64,000 nt of DNA, taken from contig DHPY01000116.1 of the NCBI GenBank assembly GCA_002411015.1, positions 1 through 64,000 of the forward strand, given 5' to 3'. Under the pieces are notes generated by a model. That model was not told the origin of the DNA and made no database searches. It saw nothing but the letters and a program-made list of their open reading frames with translations. Position numbers and translations under genes: made by a program. The stretch is from Armatimonadetes bacterium UBA5352 (GTDB taxonomy: Bacteria; Armatimonadota; Zipacnadia; Zipacnadales; UBA5352). This document shows positions 53,887 through 62,248 of this stretch, in pieces; the stretch's first letter is position 1; each line of letters starts with the position of its first letter.

Positions 53887-54930
53887 TCACGCCAGTCGCT
53901 TGCTCACGTCCACCATACGCAGGAAGTTCTCCGCCGCGTGCTCGTTGAAGGTGCCCGATGTCGTGCCGCCGAGGAGGTAGCCGCCGGGGCCTGCCGCCTC
54001 GATGCACTCCTGCGCAAGCTGCTCGATCGCCGGCCCATCCACCTTCCCGATGACCTCCATGTCGTCGAGGTTGCCCAGCAGGCAGACGCGGTCGCCGATC
54101 CGCTGCTTGCACTCGGCAAGCGTCGTGTCGCCCCACGGCGGCCCCTCAAGCGGGTCGAGCGAGTCCATGCCGATCTCGGCGAGCATCTCGAGATAGGCCC
54201 CCATCGGCCCGTGGTTGTGGTAGTGCGCGAGCGCCCCGTGCTCGTGCATGATCTCAACCATCGGCTTGTCGAAGCGCAGCATGGTCTCGCGGAAGCCCTC
54301 CGGCCCAAGCTGCGTGGAAGCGAACTCGCCGCCGATGATGCGGAAGCAGTCCACGCCCTGCCGGCAGCATTCGTCGACCCAGTGGTAGCAGCGCTCCGCC
54401 GCCACGCGCACGAGTTCCATGAAGGTCTCGCGATCGTCGAGCCACATGATCGAGTAGTCTGCGGGCGAGAGGAAGCGCGCGGGGATGCCGCCGGGGTTCG
54501 TCAGGCCGGTGCCGACGATGCCGAGTTCGCCGATCTCGTCCTTGCGCTCGATGAACGGCGTCCCGTCCACCGTCGGCGGCTCATACGGCAGCGCGAGGAG
54601 GTTGTGCACGTCGTCGGAGTTCTTGCAGAAGAACTCGACGTGTGCGCCGGTGACCTCGGTCCGCTGGAAGCGCGAATAGAGGTCGCCGTAAGGGCCCTCT
54701 ATCACCGACCAGGTCTTCCCGTCGCGCTGCTCAGTGCGCGTCCTCACCGCGGTCCCGAGGAACCAGTCGCCGCCGAGAACCTGCCCGTTGATGAAGGGGT
54801 CGCACTCGTGCAGGAGCCTGTGGGCAAGCTCGCTGTCCTCCGGCACATGCCCGAAGCCCCACGGAACGACAGGCACGCGATCCGGCGTGCCAAGCTCCAT
54901 CGCGCACAGGATCCGCTCTCTCGATGTCAT
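53887..54930 (-). CDS. URO-D-family protein (uroporphyrinogen decarboxylase-like, MtaA/CmuA type)
   Basis: The 347-aa TIM barrel starts TSRERILCAMELGTPDRVPVV, the usual opening of URO-D-family methyltransferase or decarboxylase relatives, and has HEHGALAHYHNHGPM and GNLDDMEVIGK near the end. It is not a normal HemE: the N-terminal porphyrin-binding FxRQAGR-type motif is absent. In such genomes these proteins are found next to glycan genes and may handle methylated or other modified small molecules with zinc. GGAGG lies 7 nt before the ATG. It follows the 899-aa glycosidase-like gene by 22 bp. Confidence 0.85.
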   Translation of the reverse strand: MTSRERILCAMELGTPDRVPVVPWGFGHVPEDSELAHRLLHECDPFINGQVLGGDWFLGTAVRTRTEQRDGKTWSVIEGPYGDLYSRFQRTEVTGAHVEFFCKNSDDVHNLLALPYEPPTVDGTPFIERKDEIGELGIVGTGLTNPGGIPARFLSPADYSIMWLDDRETFMELVRVAAERCYHWVDECCRQGVDCFRIIGGEFASTQLGPEGFRETMLRFDKPMVEIMHEHGALAHYHNHGPMGAYLEMLAEIGMDSLDPLEGPPWGDTTLAECKQRIGDRVCLLGNLDDMEVIGKVDGPAIEQLAQECIEAAGPGGYLLGGTTSGTFNEHAAENFLRMVDVSKRLA

Positions 54931-54952
54931 CGGGTCGCCTCCGGATCGTCGC

Positions 54953-57652
54953 CTACCAGGTCTGCCCTTCCTGCGCCAGCGCCTCGGTCATCGTCAGTCC
55001 GTTCAGTTCACGCGCGGTCAGGTGCTGCTGCGCCATGCCGTAGACCGGCAGGAAGGGCACGACGTGCGTGAAGCGCCGGTCGAGCGCCGCGAGCAGCTCG
55101 CCCACGCGCCTCATGGCCTCCTGCTCATCGGGCGCGTTGAGAGTGAGCGTATCGCCCTGTAGCGACCAGCCGTTGCCCTGCGCGGCCTCGCCAATGCCCA
55201 GGACGATCTGCGGGCCCTCCGCCGGCTCCTGCGTCACCTCGATCGGAGCGACCTCCTCGCGATCGAGCTCGTGCGCGGCGTAGTAGCGGAAGTAGCGGTC
55301 GAAGTGGCCAATAATCCGCCGCTGGGCGCGCTGTTCGGGATCAGGCGCGACGATCGCGAACGCCATCTCGCCCTCATCGGTGAGGAACGGGAAGTCGTTG
55401 AGCGCGGCCTGATCAAAGCCGAAGTGCCGCGAGGTGTAGGTGATCTCCAGCGCGTTCTCGCCGCGCTGCAGATACGCCCCCTCGTCGCAGGGCCTGCCGT
55501 TGAGCGTGACCGTTGCCACCTCGAAGTCCCGGCGCTGAGGGATCTCGAGGCGCGCGCGCGCCTGGTTCGGCGCGTTCATCTCGACGCGTACCGTCACGCG
55601 GTCGAGGTCCTCCTGAGCCGATGCCACGCACGCAAGTGGCGCCTCGCTGCGCACAGCGAGCACTGAGCGCAACACCGTCTCGCGGCGCATCGGGCACTCA
55701 AGCGAGAGCTCAGTCGCATGCTCGGCGATCTGCTGGGCCATTTCGCTCTCAGGCGACTTCGCGTCGATGAAGACGCAGTCGGCCTCGCCGAGCCACTGGC
55801 TCTGCACAGTGAGATCGGTGGAGACGGGATCATCGTGCGGATTGCCTATCGCGAGCCAGGTCCCGGCGCCGGAGCCGTAGCGACCCATCCAGAGGTCGGG
55901 TCCGCCTGACTGCTCGACCGGGCAGACCGGCTGCCAGCCCGCGCGGATGCACTCGCGCAGCAGCGGGAAGTCGGCCTGCATCTTGTCCATGCCGGGGATG
56001 TAGTTGTATCCGGGGAACATCCCCCACTGGAAGCTCTTCAGGTTGACGTAGTCCGCGAGCTTCGCCCAGACGTTGAGAAAGTCGCCTCGCGGCATCCCAT
56101 CCGGGTCCTGCAACACCGCGCGTAGCTCGTAGCCCTTCCAGATGACGCCGGGCTTGCCGCCGAGCGCCATGCACATGGCCTCCCAGGAATCGCGCCGCTG
56201 GCCGGTCAGGGTCAGCTCAAGCAGCGCGCCATCCACGTACCAGGCCGTGAAGCTCGTGCCGGAGCCGACGATGAGCCCGCTCGCGAAGGGCGCGTCGCCC
56301 CAGTCGAGGCCGCGGATGTGCTTCATCTGCTCGACCATCGAGATGCCGAGGTCGAAGAAGACGCCCTTCTCATCCCACGCACGGCCCGCAAGCGGCTGCT
56401 GCACCGCCTCGGAGTAGTTCCGCTGGCCCGCAACGCAGACGTCGAAGGCGAAGCCCGCGACGTCGAGGTTCTCCGCGAGCAGCCGGTAGTCTTCCTCGAG
56501 GCGCTGCCCGTAGGAGGTGCCGGTCGGCTGGACGAGGCGCTCGTCATCGTAGCCCGTGACCCACGCGCTCAGTTCGGTCTTCATGTCCTCGTTGACCGCG
56601 AGCGAGTCGGGGAACTTCTCCTGCGCAAGCTGCTCCTCGACCCATATGCCGGACGGGGTATAGAAGAGCGAGCCGGTATCGTAGCCATAGTCCTCGAAGA
56701 ACGCCTCGCGCTCCTCGCGGAACTGCTCGGCGCTGATATTGCCCATATCGTAGCTGCTGCCGAGCATGCCGCGCAGGCGCTCGCTGAAGGGGCAGGCCTG
56801 CGGCTCGTACTCCCACTCGTCCTCCCGGCCCCAGAAGTCGCCTGAGCGCTTGAAGGGCACGTAGCACCAGTCCCAGGTGCAGTGCAGCCGCCGAAGCTCC
56901 TCTCGGTCTATGCCCGCCCACCACGCGTGATACTGCGCGGAGGTGCCCCAGATCGCGTCCGGCGTGCCCTCGGCAGGACGCGAGTACTCCGGGAATGCGT
57001 CATGGAAGGCTTGCCAGACGCTGCGCATGAGGCCGAACCGCGGGTCGGGAATCGTGCCGACCACGAGCCCGAACCGCTCCTCCTGCCCCGGATCAACTAC
57101 CGAACGCACCACGAAGCGATACTGCGAGGCTCCATCGGGTACGTAAGTGAAGCGCGGCTCGGCGAAGCTGATGAGCGTATCGGGGGTGATGCCCATCCAG
57201 GTGGCGCCGGAGGCGTCGCCGACGGCAGAGAGCGGCCAGGCGCCCCGCTCGCGCGGCTCATCGGTCTCCTGCGGGCCGTCCTTGGGCCGCACGGCCGCCC
57301 AGGCGCCATCCCAGTAGCTGGCGCTGGCGCCACCGAGTTCAGGGGTGGATAGTGTCGAGAACTCCAGCAGCCGGCGCTGGTCGCCCGTGTTGCGCAGCGT
57401 TACGCGCAGCATGAGCGCGTCGTCTGTGATGCGACTCTCGGCGATATCCGCGACCAGCCCCCGCTCGTCAATCCCACGCCAGCCGCGGCCTGCCCGGCTC
57501 CATTCGATGCTGACCGGAGCAGCGTCAGGGCCCTCCGTCAGGCTCACTGAAAACGCGATCGTCCCATCAGCTATCTGCACCTGCGACTGCGCCGGCGCCG
57601 CCAGTAGTACGGCTGCCGCGGCCGCGAGGAGTATTCGAGAGAAGCTCTGCAT
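54953..57652 (-). CDS. Large secreted glycosidase-like protein
   Basis: The 899-aa protein has a signal peptide (ILLAAAAAVLLAAPAQSQ). An N-terminal beta-sandwich (about 25-210) follows, then a barrel-like middle from about 225 (AQYHAWWAGIDREEL, CTWDWCYVPF, FAFDVCVAGQRNY, GLDWGDAPF) and C-terminal beta domains. The Asp in AFDVC and later acidic residues are candidate catalytic residues, in the manner of the GH31/36 clan, but I cannot assign a family. The start at 57652 is set by GGAGG 7 nt upstream. It lies 16 bp from the LamG gene and 22 bp from the URO-D-family gene. Confidence 0.62.
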   Translation of the reverse strand: MQSFSRILLAAAAAVLLAAPAQSQVQIADGTIAFSVSLTEGPDAAPVSIEWSRAGRGWRGIDERGLVADIAESRITDDALMLRVTLRNTGDQRRLLEFSTLSTPELGGASASYWDGAWAAVRPKDGPQETDEPRERGAWPLSAVGDASGATWMGITPDTLISFAEPRFTYVPDGASQYRFVVRSVVDPGQEERFGLVVGTIPDPRFGLMRSVWQAFHDAFPEYSRPAEGTPDAIWGTSAQYHAWWAGIDREELRRLHCTWDWCYVPFKRSGDFWGREDEWEYEPQACPFSERLRGMLGSSYDMGNISAEQFREEREAFFEDYGYDTGSLFYTPSGIWVEEQLAQEKFPDSLAVNEDMKTELSAWVTGYDDERLVQPTGTSYGQRLEEDYRLLAENLDVAGFAFDVCVAGQRNYSEAVQQPLAGRAWDEKGVFFDLGISMVEQMKHIRGLDWGDAPFASGLIVGSGTSFTAWYVDGALLELTLTGQRRDSWEAMCMALGGKPGVIWKGYELRAVLQDPDGMPRGDFLNVWAKLADYVNLKSFQWGMFPGYNYIPGMDKMQADFPLLRECIRAGWQPVCPVEQSGGPDLWMGRYGSGAGTWLAIGNPHDDPVSTDLTVQSQWLGEADCVFIDAKSPESEMAQQIAEHATELSLECPMRRETVLRSVLAVRSEAPLACVASAQEDLDRVTVRVEMNAPNQARARLEIPQRRDFEVATVTLNGRPCDEGAYLQRGENALEITYTSRHFGFDQAALNDFPFLTDEGEMAFAIVAPDPEQRAQRRIIGHFDRYFRYYAAHELDREEVAPIEVTQEPAEGPQIVLGIGEAAQGNGWSLQGDTLTLNAPDEQEAMRRVGELLAALDRRFTHVVPFLPVYGMAQQHLTARELNGLTMTEALAQEGQTW

Positions 57653-57668
57653 GGATGCCTCCATCCGG

Positions 57669-58406
57669 TCAGTCCGTGTAGCGAGGTATGTCCGAGATGC
57701 GCAGCTCATCGATCAGTGCGTCCGAGACGTTCACGCCGCGCGCGTGTGCACCGATGGCGACGCGCGTATCAGGCGCAGGCATGCCGTCCGCGACCGCGGG
57801 TTTGACCGCCACCACTGCGCCGTCAACGACCAGCGAGTACTCCTCCGGCGTCCACTGCATCGCGATGTGGCGCCACTGGCCATCCCACGCATTGGGGTAG
57901 GGGGCGGTCAGCGTCACCTCTCCCCCGTCGGGGCTCTTCACCAGCAGTTGCAGCGTGCGGTCCTCTCCCGGGCGCAGCGCGAAGATGACGTAGCCGGTCC
58001 CGTAGTAGACGCCCGACTCCCAGGTCATCACGCGGCGGAAGTACTCAGGGTTCGTCAGAAACTCGAAGTTCACGAACATCTCGAGGCAGCCTGAGCGCGG
58101 GTTGATGTTGCCGCGCGAGTATGTGATCGGCGTGAAGAACGGGAACTGCTCGATCTGCGCCACCGTGATCTGCGGGGTGAACCAGCCCTTGGTGGCGTGG
58201 ATCGCGTTACCGAACAGCCCCTCGGGCAGGAGAGAGCGCCCTTCCGCGCGTGGGTCCTCGACAGCTTGATCCGCGTCGGTCATGCTGTCGAAGTGCGCCA
58301 GCAGGAGCGTGTGCTCATCGGGCTGGAACGGCCCGAGGCCCACTGGCTGTGCGGTAACGACCGCAGCGGCGACCAGCAGGAGTGTCAGTACAGTAGTGAA
58401 ACGCAT
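57669..58406 (-). CDS. Secreted LamG/concanavalin-like domain protein
   Basis: The 245-aa protein has a signal peptide (MRFTTVLTLLLVAAAVVTA) and one LamG-type jelly roll: DEHTLLLAHFDS near the start, WRHIAMQWTPEEYSLVVDG, and the usual end ALIDELRISDIPRY. It probably binds sugar and may act with the glycosidase-like protein 16 bp downstream. GAGGAGGA lies 6-8 nt before the ATG. The prepilin-like gene ends 31 bp upstream. Confidence 0.87.
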   Translation of the reverse strand: MRFTTVLTLLLVAAAVVTAQPVGLGPFQPDEHTLLLAHFDSMTDADQAVEDPRAEGRSLLPEGLFGNAIHATKGWFTPQITVAQIEQFPFFTPITYSRGNINPRSGCLEMFVNFEFLTNPEYFRRVMTWESGVYYGTGYVIFALRPGEDRTLQLLVKSPDGGEVTLTAPYPNAWDGQWRHIAMQWTPEEYSLVVDGAVVAVKPAVADGMPAPDTRVAIGAHARGVNVSDALIDELRISDIPRYTD

Positions 58407-58437
58407 CAGGTCCTCCTCATCGAGTTGGGTGCGCCGA

Positions 58438-59103
58438 TCATGGATCCCAGAGCAGTTCGGGCTGCTCCGTCGCCTCCGGTCGCAGCCACTTCGCATGACC
58501 GTCAGCGAACGTGTAGTATGAGCCCAGGCCATGCCTGCTGGTGGCGACGCGCGTCAGTCCGGTGGCATCGTAGTTGACGCCATGGGTGCAGGCCCGCTCG
58601 CCGGCAAGCTCACAGAACACGACAGTCATCACCGGGTCGGCGATCTCATCCATGCTGAGCGACGAGGCCATGTAGCCCCCGACCTCCGCGAGTTCCAGGT
58701 TGATCCCGTAGCTGTGCGGAGCGCAGAGCGCCCCGGGGAGTTGACGGGGGCATTCGTCGGTCGGACAGATCAGGATTCCGCGGTTATTCAGATATGCCTG
58801 CAACATGACATCCCAGCAGACTCTCGCGTGGACCGGGTCAGGCAGCATCGCGGGCACAATCCGGCCGTCGCAATCATCGGCGTACATGCGCGCAGCCAGC
58901 CCCAGGTTACGCATGTTGCTGAGGCATGAGGCACCCTCCGCCGTGCCCATGGCGGCCTCGAAGACCGGGAAGAGCATGGTTGAGAGCACGAGGATGATGG
59001 CGAGAACCACCAGCATCTCAATCAGAGTGAAAGCAAGCCGCGGCGCCCCCCAATCCCCCAGCCGAAAGGACGGGCCCGGCGCGCGGACCATGCCGCGCTT
59101 CAC
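58438..59103 (-). CDS. Prepilin-like H-X9-DG protein (copy 3, long leader)
   Basis: The 221-aa protein has an unusually long leader of about 24 residues (KRGMVRAPGPSF and on to PRLA) before FTLIEMLVVL, with Ala where Gly is usual at the cleavage site. A hydrophobic helix follows, then CLSNMRNLGL and the C-terminal signature HGLGSYYTFA before DGHAK (H-X9-DG). The GTG at 59103 is chosen because GGAGGG lies 8 nt upstream; ATG at 59091 has no close ribosome site. It leads the LamG-glycosidase group. It is far more diverged from copies 1 and 2 than they are from each other. Confidence 0.82.
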   Translation of the reverse strand: MKRGMVRAPGPSFRLGDWGAPRLAFTLIEMLVVLAIILVLSTMLFPVFEAAMGTAEGASCLSNMRNLGLAARMYADDCDGRIVPAMLPDPVHARVCWDVMLQAYLNNRGILICPTDECPRQLPGALCAPHSYGINLELAEVGGYMASSLSMDEIADPVMTVVFCELAGERACTHGVNYDATGLTRVATSRHGLGSYYTFADGHAKWLRPEATEQPELLWDP

Positions 59104-59335
59104 AAACCGTTCCCTCCGGACGGATCGTGACCACAAGCGGTACGCGCCTATGCATTCCCCACAGGCGATGAGATGTCCTCCGCACGACCGTCGGGAAGAC
59201 AGATATTTGAGAAAATCGGTACCCGGGGAACACCTGGGGGCTTCTCAGGCGTTGAGGAATGTGAAGTCGACAGGCAACCGCCGGTACCTGCTCCGTGCGG
59301 ATCAGCCCTCGACGCGACTGCAATGCGTCCGGGAG

Positions 59336-60298
59336 GTGGCGGATATAGCGCTCGCCATTCAGACAAAGAACCTGACCAAGGTCTACAATGTCGGCTGGGG
59401 CAAGACGGCAGTCGGCATTGATGACCTCAGCCTCGAGGTCGAAGAGGGGCAGATCTTCGGACTTGTGGGGCCAAATGGTTCAGGGAAGACGACGACACTC
59501 AAGCTTCTGCTGGGGCTGATCTTCCCGACCTCGGGAAGCGCCGAGGTGCTGGGATACCCCCTCGGCAGCCCGGCGTACAAGGCCCGGATCGGCTACCTGC
59601 CCGAAGGCCCGTACTTCTACGAGCACCTCAACGCGCCAGAGCTGCTGCGGATGTACGGCACGCTCTTCGGCCTCGGAGGCGCCGCCTTCGAGAGCCGCAT
59701 CCAGGAGCTGCTGGAGCTCGTGGACATGTGGGACCGGCGTGACGCGCGTGTCGCCAACTACTCCCGCGGCATGCGCCAGCGCGTCGGTGTGGCACAGGCG
59801 CTCATCAACGATCCCGACCTCCTGTTCTTCGACGAGCCGACCTCGGGGCTTGACCCGATCGGCGGGAAGGACATCCGTGAGGTCATCCTTGAGCTGCGCG
59901 ACCGCGGGAAGACCGTCTTCCTCTGCTCGCACCTGCTCAAGGAGATGGAGCCGATCTGCGACAACATCGTGATCCTCGCCCGCGGCAAGCTCATCACGAG
60001 CGGTTCTGTCGAGGAGCTGCTCAGCAGCGATACCTCAGGCTATCGCGTCGAGGCGCGCGAGATCAACGAGGCCACACTCGCCGACCTCACGGCACGCGCC
60101 AAGCAGGTCATATGGCTCGACGACACCTGCCGCGCGGTCTTTGACGAACGCGCGAAGGCATTCGACGCCGCTGCGATGCTCGAGGATGCCGGGGCGCACC
60201 TGCTCACCGTAGGCCCCGACCGCCGCACACTCGAGGAAGTGTTCATCGAAGCTGTTGGAGAGGAGACCAACGATGCGTCCGATCTTCAGAGTGGCTAA
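59336..60298 (+). CDS. ABC-2 transporter ATP-binding protein
   Basis: The 320-aa ATPase has Walker A GPNGSGKTT, signature YSRGMRQRVGV, Walker B DLLFFDEPTSGLD and a C-terminal accessory region of about 90 residues typical of ABC-2 type export ATPases. The start is uncertain: GTG at 59336 is the nearest in-frame start, while the GGAGGTGG overlapping it would better serve a start a few codons later (ATA or ATT). It overlaps the permease gene by 26 bp, so the two are one unit. The substrate cannot be inferred. Confidence 0.88.
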   Translation: MADIALAIQTKNLTKVYNVGWGKTAVGIDDLSLEVEEGQIFGLVGPNGSGKTTTLKLLLGLIFPTSGSAEVLGYPLGSPAYKARIGYLPEGPYFYEHLNAPELLRMYGTLFGLGGAAFESRIQELLELVDMWDRRDARVANYSRGMRQRVGVAQALINDPDLLFFDEPTSGLDPIGGKDIREVILELRDRGKTVFLCSHLLKEMEPICDNIVILARGKLITSGSVEELLSSDTSGYRVEAREINEATLADLTARAKQVIWLDDTCRAVFDERAKAFDAAAMLEDAGAHLLTVGPDRRTLEEVFIEAVGEETNDASDLQSG

Positions 60299-61094
60299 GG
60301 CCACCTATCACGAGGGGTGGCGTAAGCGATTCCTGAACGGAATCCTGATCTTTGCCATCCTGATCATCGGCTCGTCCTGGGTCTTCACCTACCTGCAGCC
60401 GGGCGCGGAGCTGAAGATGCTCATTGATGTCGGTCTCGGCTCCATCCGCTTCTTCGGCATGCTGATCGCCGTCTTCCTCGGCACCCGGTTGATCCCGGAC
60501 GAGATCGAGAAGCGCACGATCTACACTCTTCTCTCCAAGCCGGTCACGCGGACTCAGTTCCTGCTCGGGAAGTTCCTGGGCGGCCTAGCCACCGTCATCA
60601 GCAACGTGGCGCTCATGGGCGCGACCTTCTACGTGGTCTTCGCCATCAAGGCGCCGCAGTTCGCCACTATGACCGAGGAGACCGGCTCGCAGTACCAGAT
60701 GGAGTTCATGTATGGCAACATCGCCAAGGCGATCCTGCTCAGCTTCTTCGAGCTTGCCATCGTCATGGGCATCGCCGTCGTGGCCTCCGTCATCTTCTCG
60801 TGGATCCTGGCCGCGATCTTCACCTTCTTCGTCTACTTCGTCGGCCAGATGAGCGAGTTCTTCGGCGCGCTCGCCGATCCGGATCAGACCACTTCAACGG
60901 TCGCCCGGGTCCTGCTGGGCACAATCTACCGCATCCTGCCTCACTTTGAGGTGTTTGACGTTAGAGAAGCGATCCTGACCGACGTCCCGGTCGTCTGGTT
61001 CCCGTACCTTGCTTCCACAATGGGGATGGCGATCGTCTACGTAGCGATAGTACTGGCGCTCGGCTACCTGTTCTTCAGCCAGCGTGAAGTGTAA
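60273..61094 (+). CDS. ABC-2 type transporter permease
   Basis: The 273-aa protein has about six helices (FLNGILIFAILIIGSSWVF, FFGMLIAVFLGTRLI and so on) and the ABC-2 motif KRTIYTLLSKPVTRTQF, a cytoplasmic coupling segment. It pairs with the ATPase with which it overlaps. The ATG at 60273 is supported by GGAGAGGAGA upstream. The TPR protein that follows after 60 bp may be an accessory. Confidence 0.88.
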   Translation: MRPIFRVAKATYHEGWRKRFLNGILIFAILIIGSSWVFTYLQPGAELKMLIDVGLGSIRFFGMLIAVFLGTRLIPDEIEKRTIYTLLSKPVTRTQFLLGKFLGGLATVISNVALMGATFYVVFAIKAPQFATMTEETGSQYQMEFMYGNIAKAILLSFFELAIVMGIAVVASVIFSWILAAIFTFFVYFVGQMSEFFGALADPDQTTSTVARVLLGTIYRILPHFEVFDVREAILTDVPVVWFPYLASTMGMAIVYVAIVLALGYLFFSQREV

Positions 61095-61154
61095 CACCCG
61101 CGCAAGGGCCCTTCGGAGATGCGGAGGCCCTCAGACTCAGCACACAGAGCTGAT

Positions 61155-62177
61155 ATGATGAGCGAAAGAGTGAAGAGGATCCTGGCCGTTGTGGTGCTGG
61201 CGGGCCTGCTTGTGGGCCTTCAGCCGCTCTACGGCTCGCTCACGACCGAGCGACTCGTGCGCGGATATGCGCGGCCCACTCAGGTTACGAAGATCCTCCA
61301 GTATGACGCGCCCGCTATGACCGGCGTCATCGTCGGCGCCATGCTGGGCGGATTCCGTGAAGTCGCGGCATCCATGCTGTGGATGAAGACGCACTCGATG
61401 TGGCATAAGGGCGAGGGCACCTACTGGGACTCGCTCTACCTGATGCGCATGACCACGCTGCTCGATCCGCACTGGCTCGAGCCATGGCGAATTACCGCGT
61501 GGCACTGCGCCTACAACCTGTATGTGGAGACCGACGATCCAGCCGAGCAGGCGAGGATGCTGCAACTGGGCGTGGATGTCCTGAAGGAGGGCATCTCATG
61601 GAACCCGGACCGCTACGACCTCTACTTCGAGTTGGGTTGGACCTACTTCGACAAAATACGCGACTACGATGAGGCCGCACGCTGGCTCGGCGCGGCAACA
61701 CAGTTCGAGCACCCGGAGTACATCGAGCGCCTGATCGCGCACGGCTACGAGCGCATCCCAAACATGCCCGAAGCGCTCAGGTGGTACGACTACTGTCTCA
61801 AGCGCAGGCCGAGCGACGGCACGGCCAAGGGCGCGACGATCACCATCCGGGAACGCTACCTGCCCGCATGGCGGCTGATGGAGCAGGGCCGCTATGACGA
61901 GGCCATTGACGCGGTGGATGAGTACCTCGTCATCGCGCCGACGAACACCCTCGCCCTGCACATGAAGGCCCACATCTACGAGGAGGCGGGCAATCTGCCA
62001 GAGGCGCGCAAGCAGTGGCTGATCGCCGCTGAAAGCTCCGCGCTCAATCACTACGCGCGCTTCAAGGTCGCCGAGATCAGTCAGAAGCTCGGTATGGCCG
62101 TGCCTGAGACCCCCTCGTTCCTCTACAAGGAACAGGAGACGCAGCGTCAGATGGCGGTCCAGCGCGACACCGATTGA
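61155..62177 (+). CDS. Membrane-anchored TPR protein
   Basis: The 340-aa protein has an N-terminal helix (VKRILAVVVLAGLLVGLQPLYG), then an exported or periplasmic part with TPR repeats (YFELGWTYFDKIRDYDEAARWLG, AWRLMEQGRYDEAIDAVDEYL, IYEEAGNLPEARKQW, each cut short here). It is likely a scaffold. ATG at 61155 or 61158 is chosen; an upstream ATG at 61119 would place the helix too far in. It lies 60 bp after the ABC permease and probably acts with it. Confidence 0.78.
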   Translation: MMSERVKRILAVVVLAGLLVGLQPLYGSLTTERLVRGYARPTQVTKILQYDAPAMTGVIVGAMLGGFREVAASMLWMKTHSMWHKGEGTYWDSLYLMRMTTLLDPHWLEPWRITAWHCAYNLYVETDDPAEQARMLQLGVDVLKEGISWNPDRYDLYFELGWTYFDKIRDYDEAARWLGAATQFEHPEYIERLIAHGYERIPNMPEALRWYDYCLKRRPSDGTAKGATITIRERYLPAWRLMEQGRYDEAIDAVDEYLVIAPTNTLALHMKAHIYEEAGNLPEARKQWLIAAESSALNHYARFKVAEISQKLGMAVPETPSFLYKEQETQRQMAVQRDTD

Positions 62178-62208
62178 CGCGAAGGAAACCGCTCACTTCG
62201 GAGCGAAC

Positions 62209-62245
62209 AGCACCTCCGTGGCACCAGATGCCCCGCGGAGGTGCT
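62209..62245 (+). promoter_or_regulatory. Hairpin that hides the Shine-Dalgarno of the next gene
   Basis: Left arm agcacctccg (62209-62218) pairs perfectly with cggaggtgct (62236-62245). The right arm contains the GGAGGTG that serves the ATG at 62249, so the ribosome site is in the stem. It also lies 31 nt behind the TPR gene, followed by ttt, so it may double as a weak terminator. Confidence 0.55.
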
Positions 62246-62248
62246 TTC

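Noticed and set aside
53790..53890. A tandem repeat between the DUF4091-like gene and the URO-D-family gene
   Set aside because: It is only a short run of imperfect ccgttcg/ccgtcg units without a stable period, as expected in GC-rich spacer.
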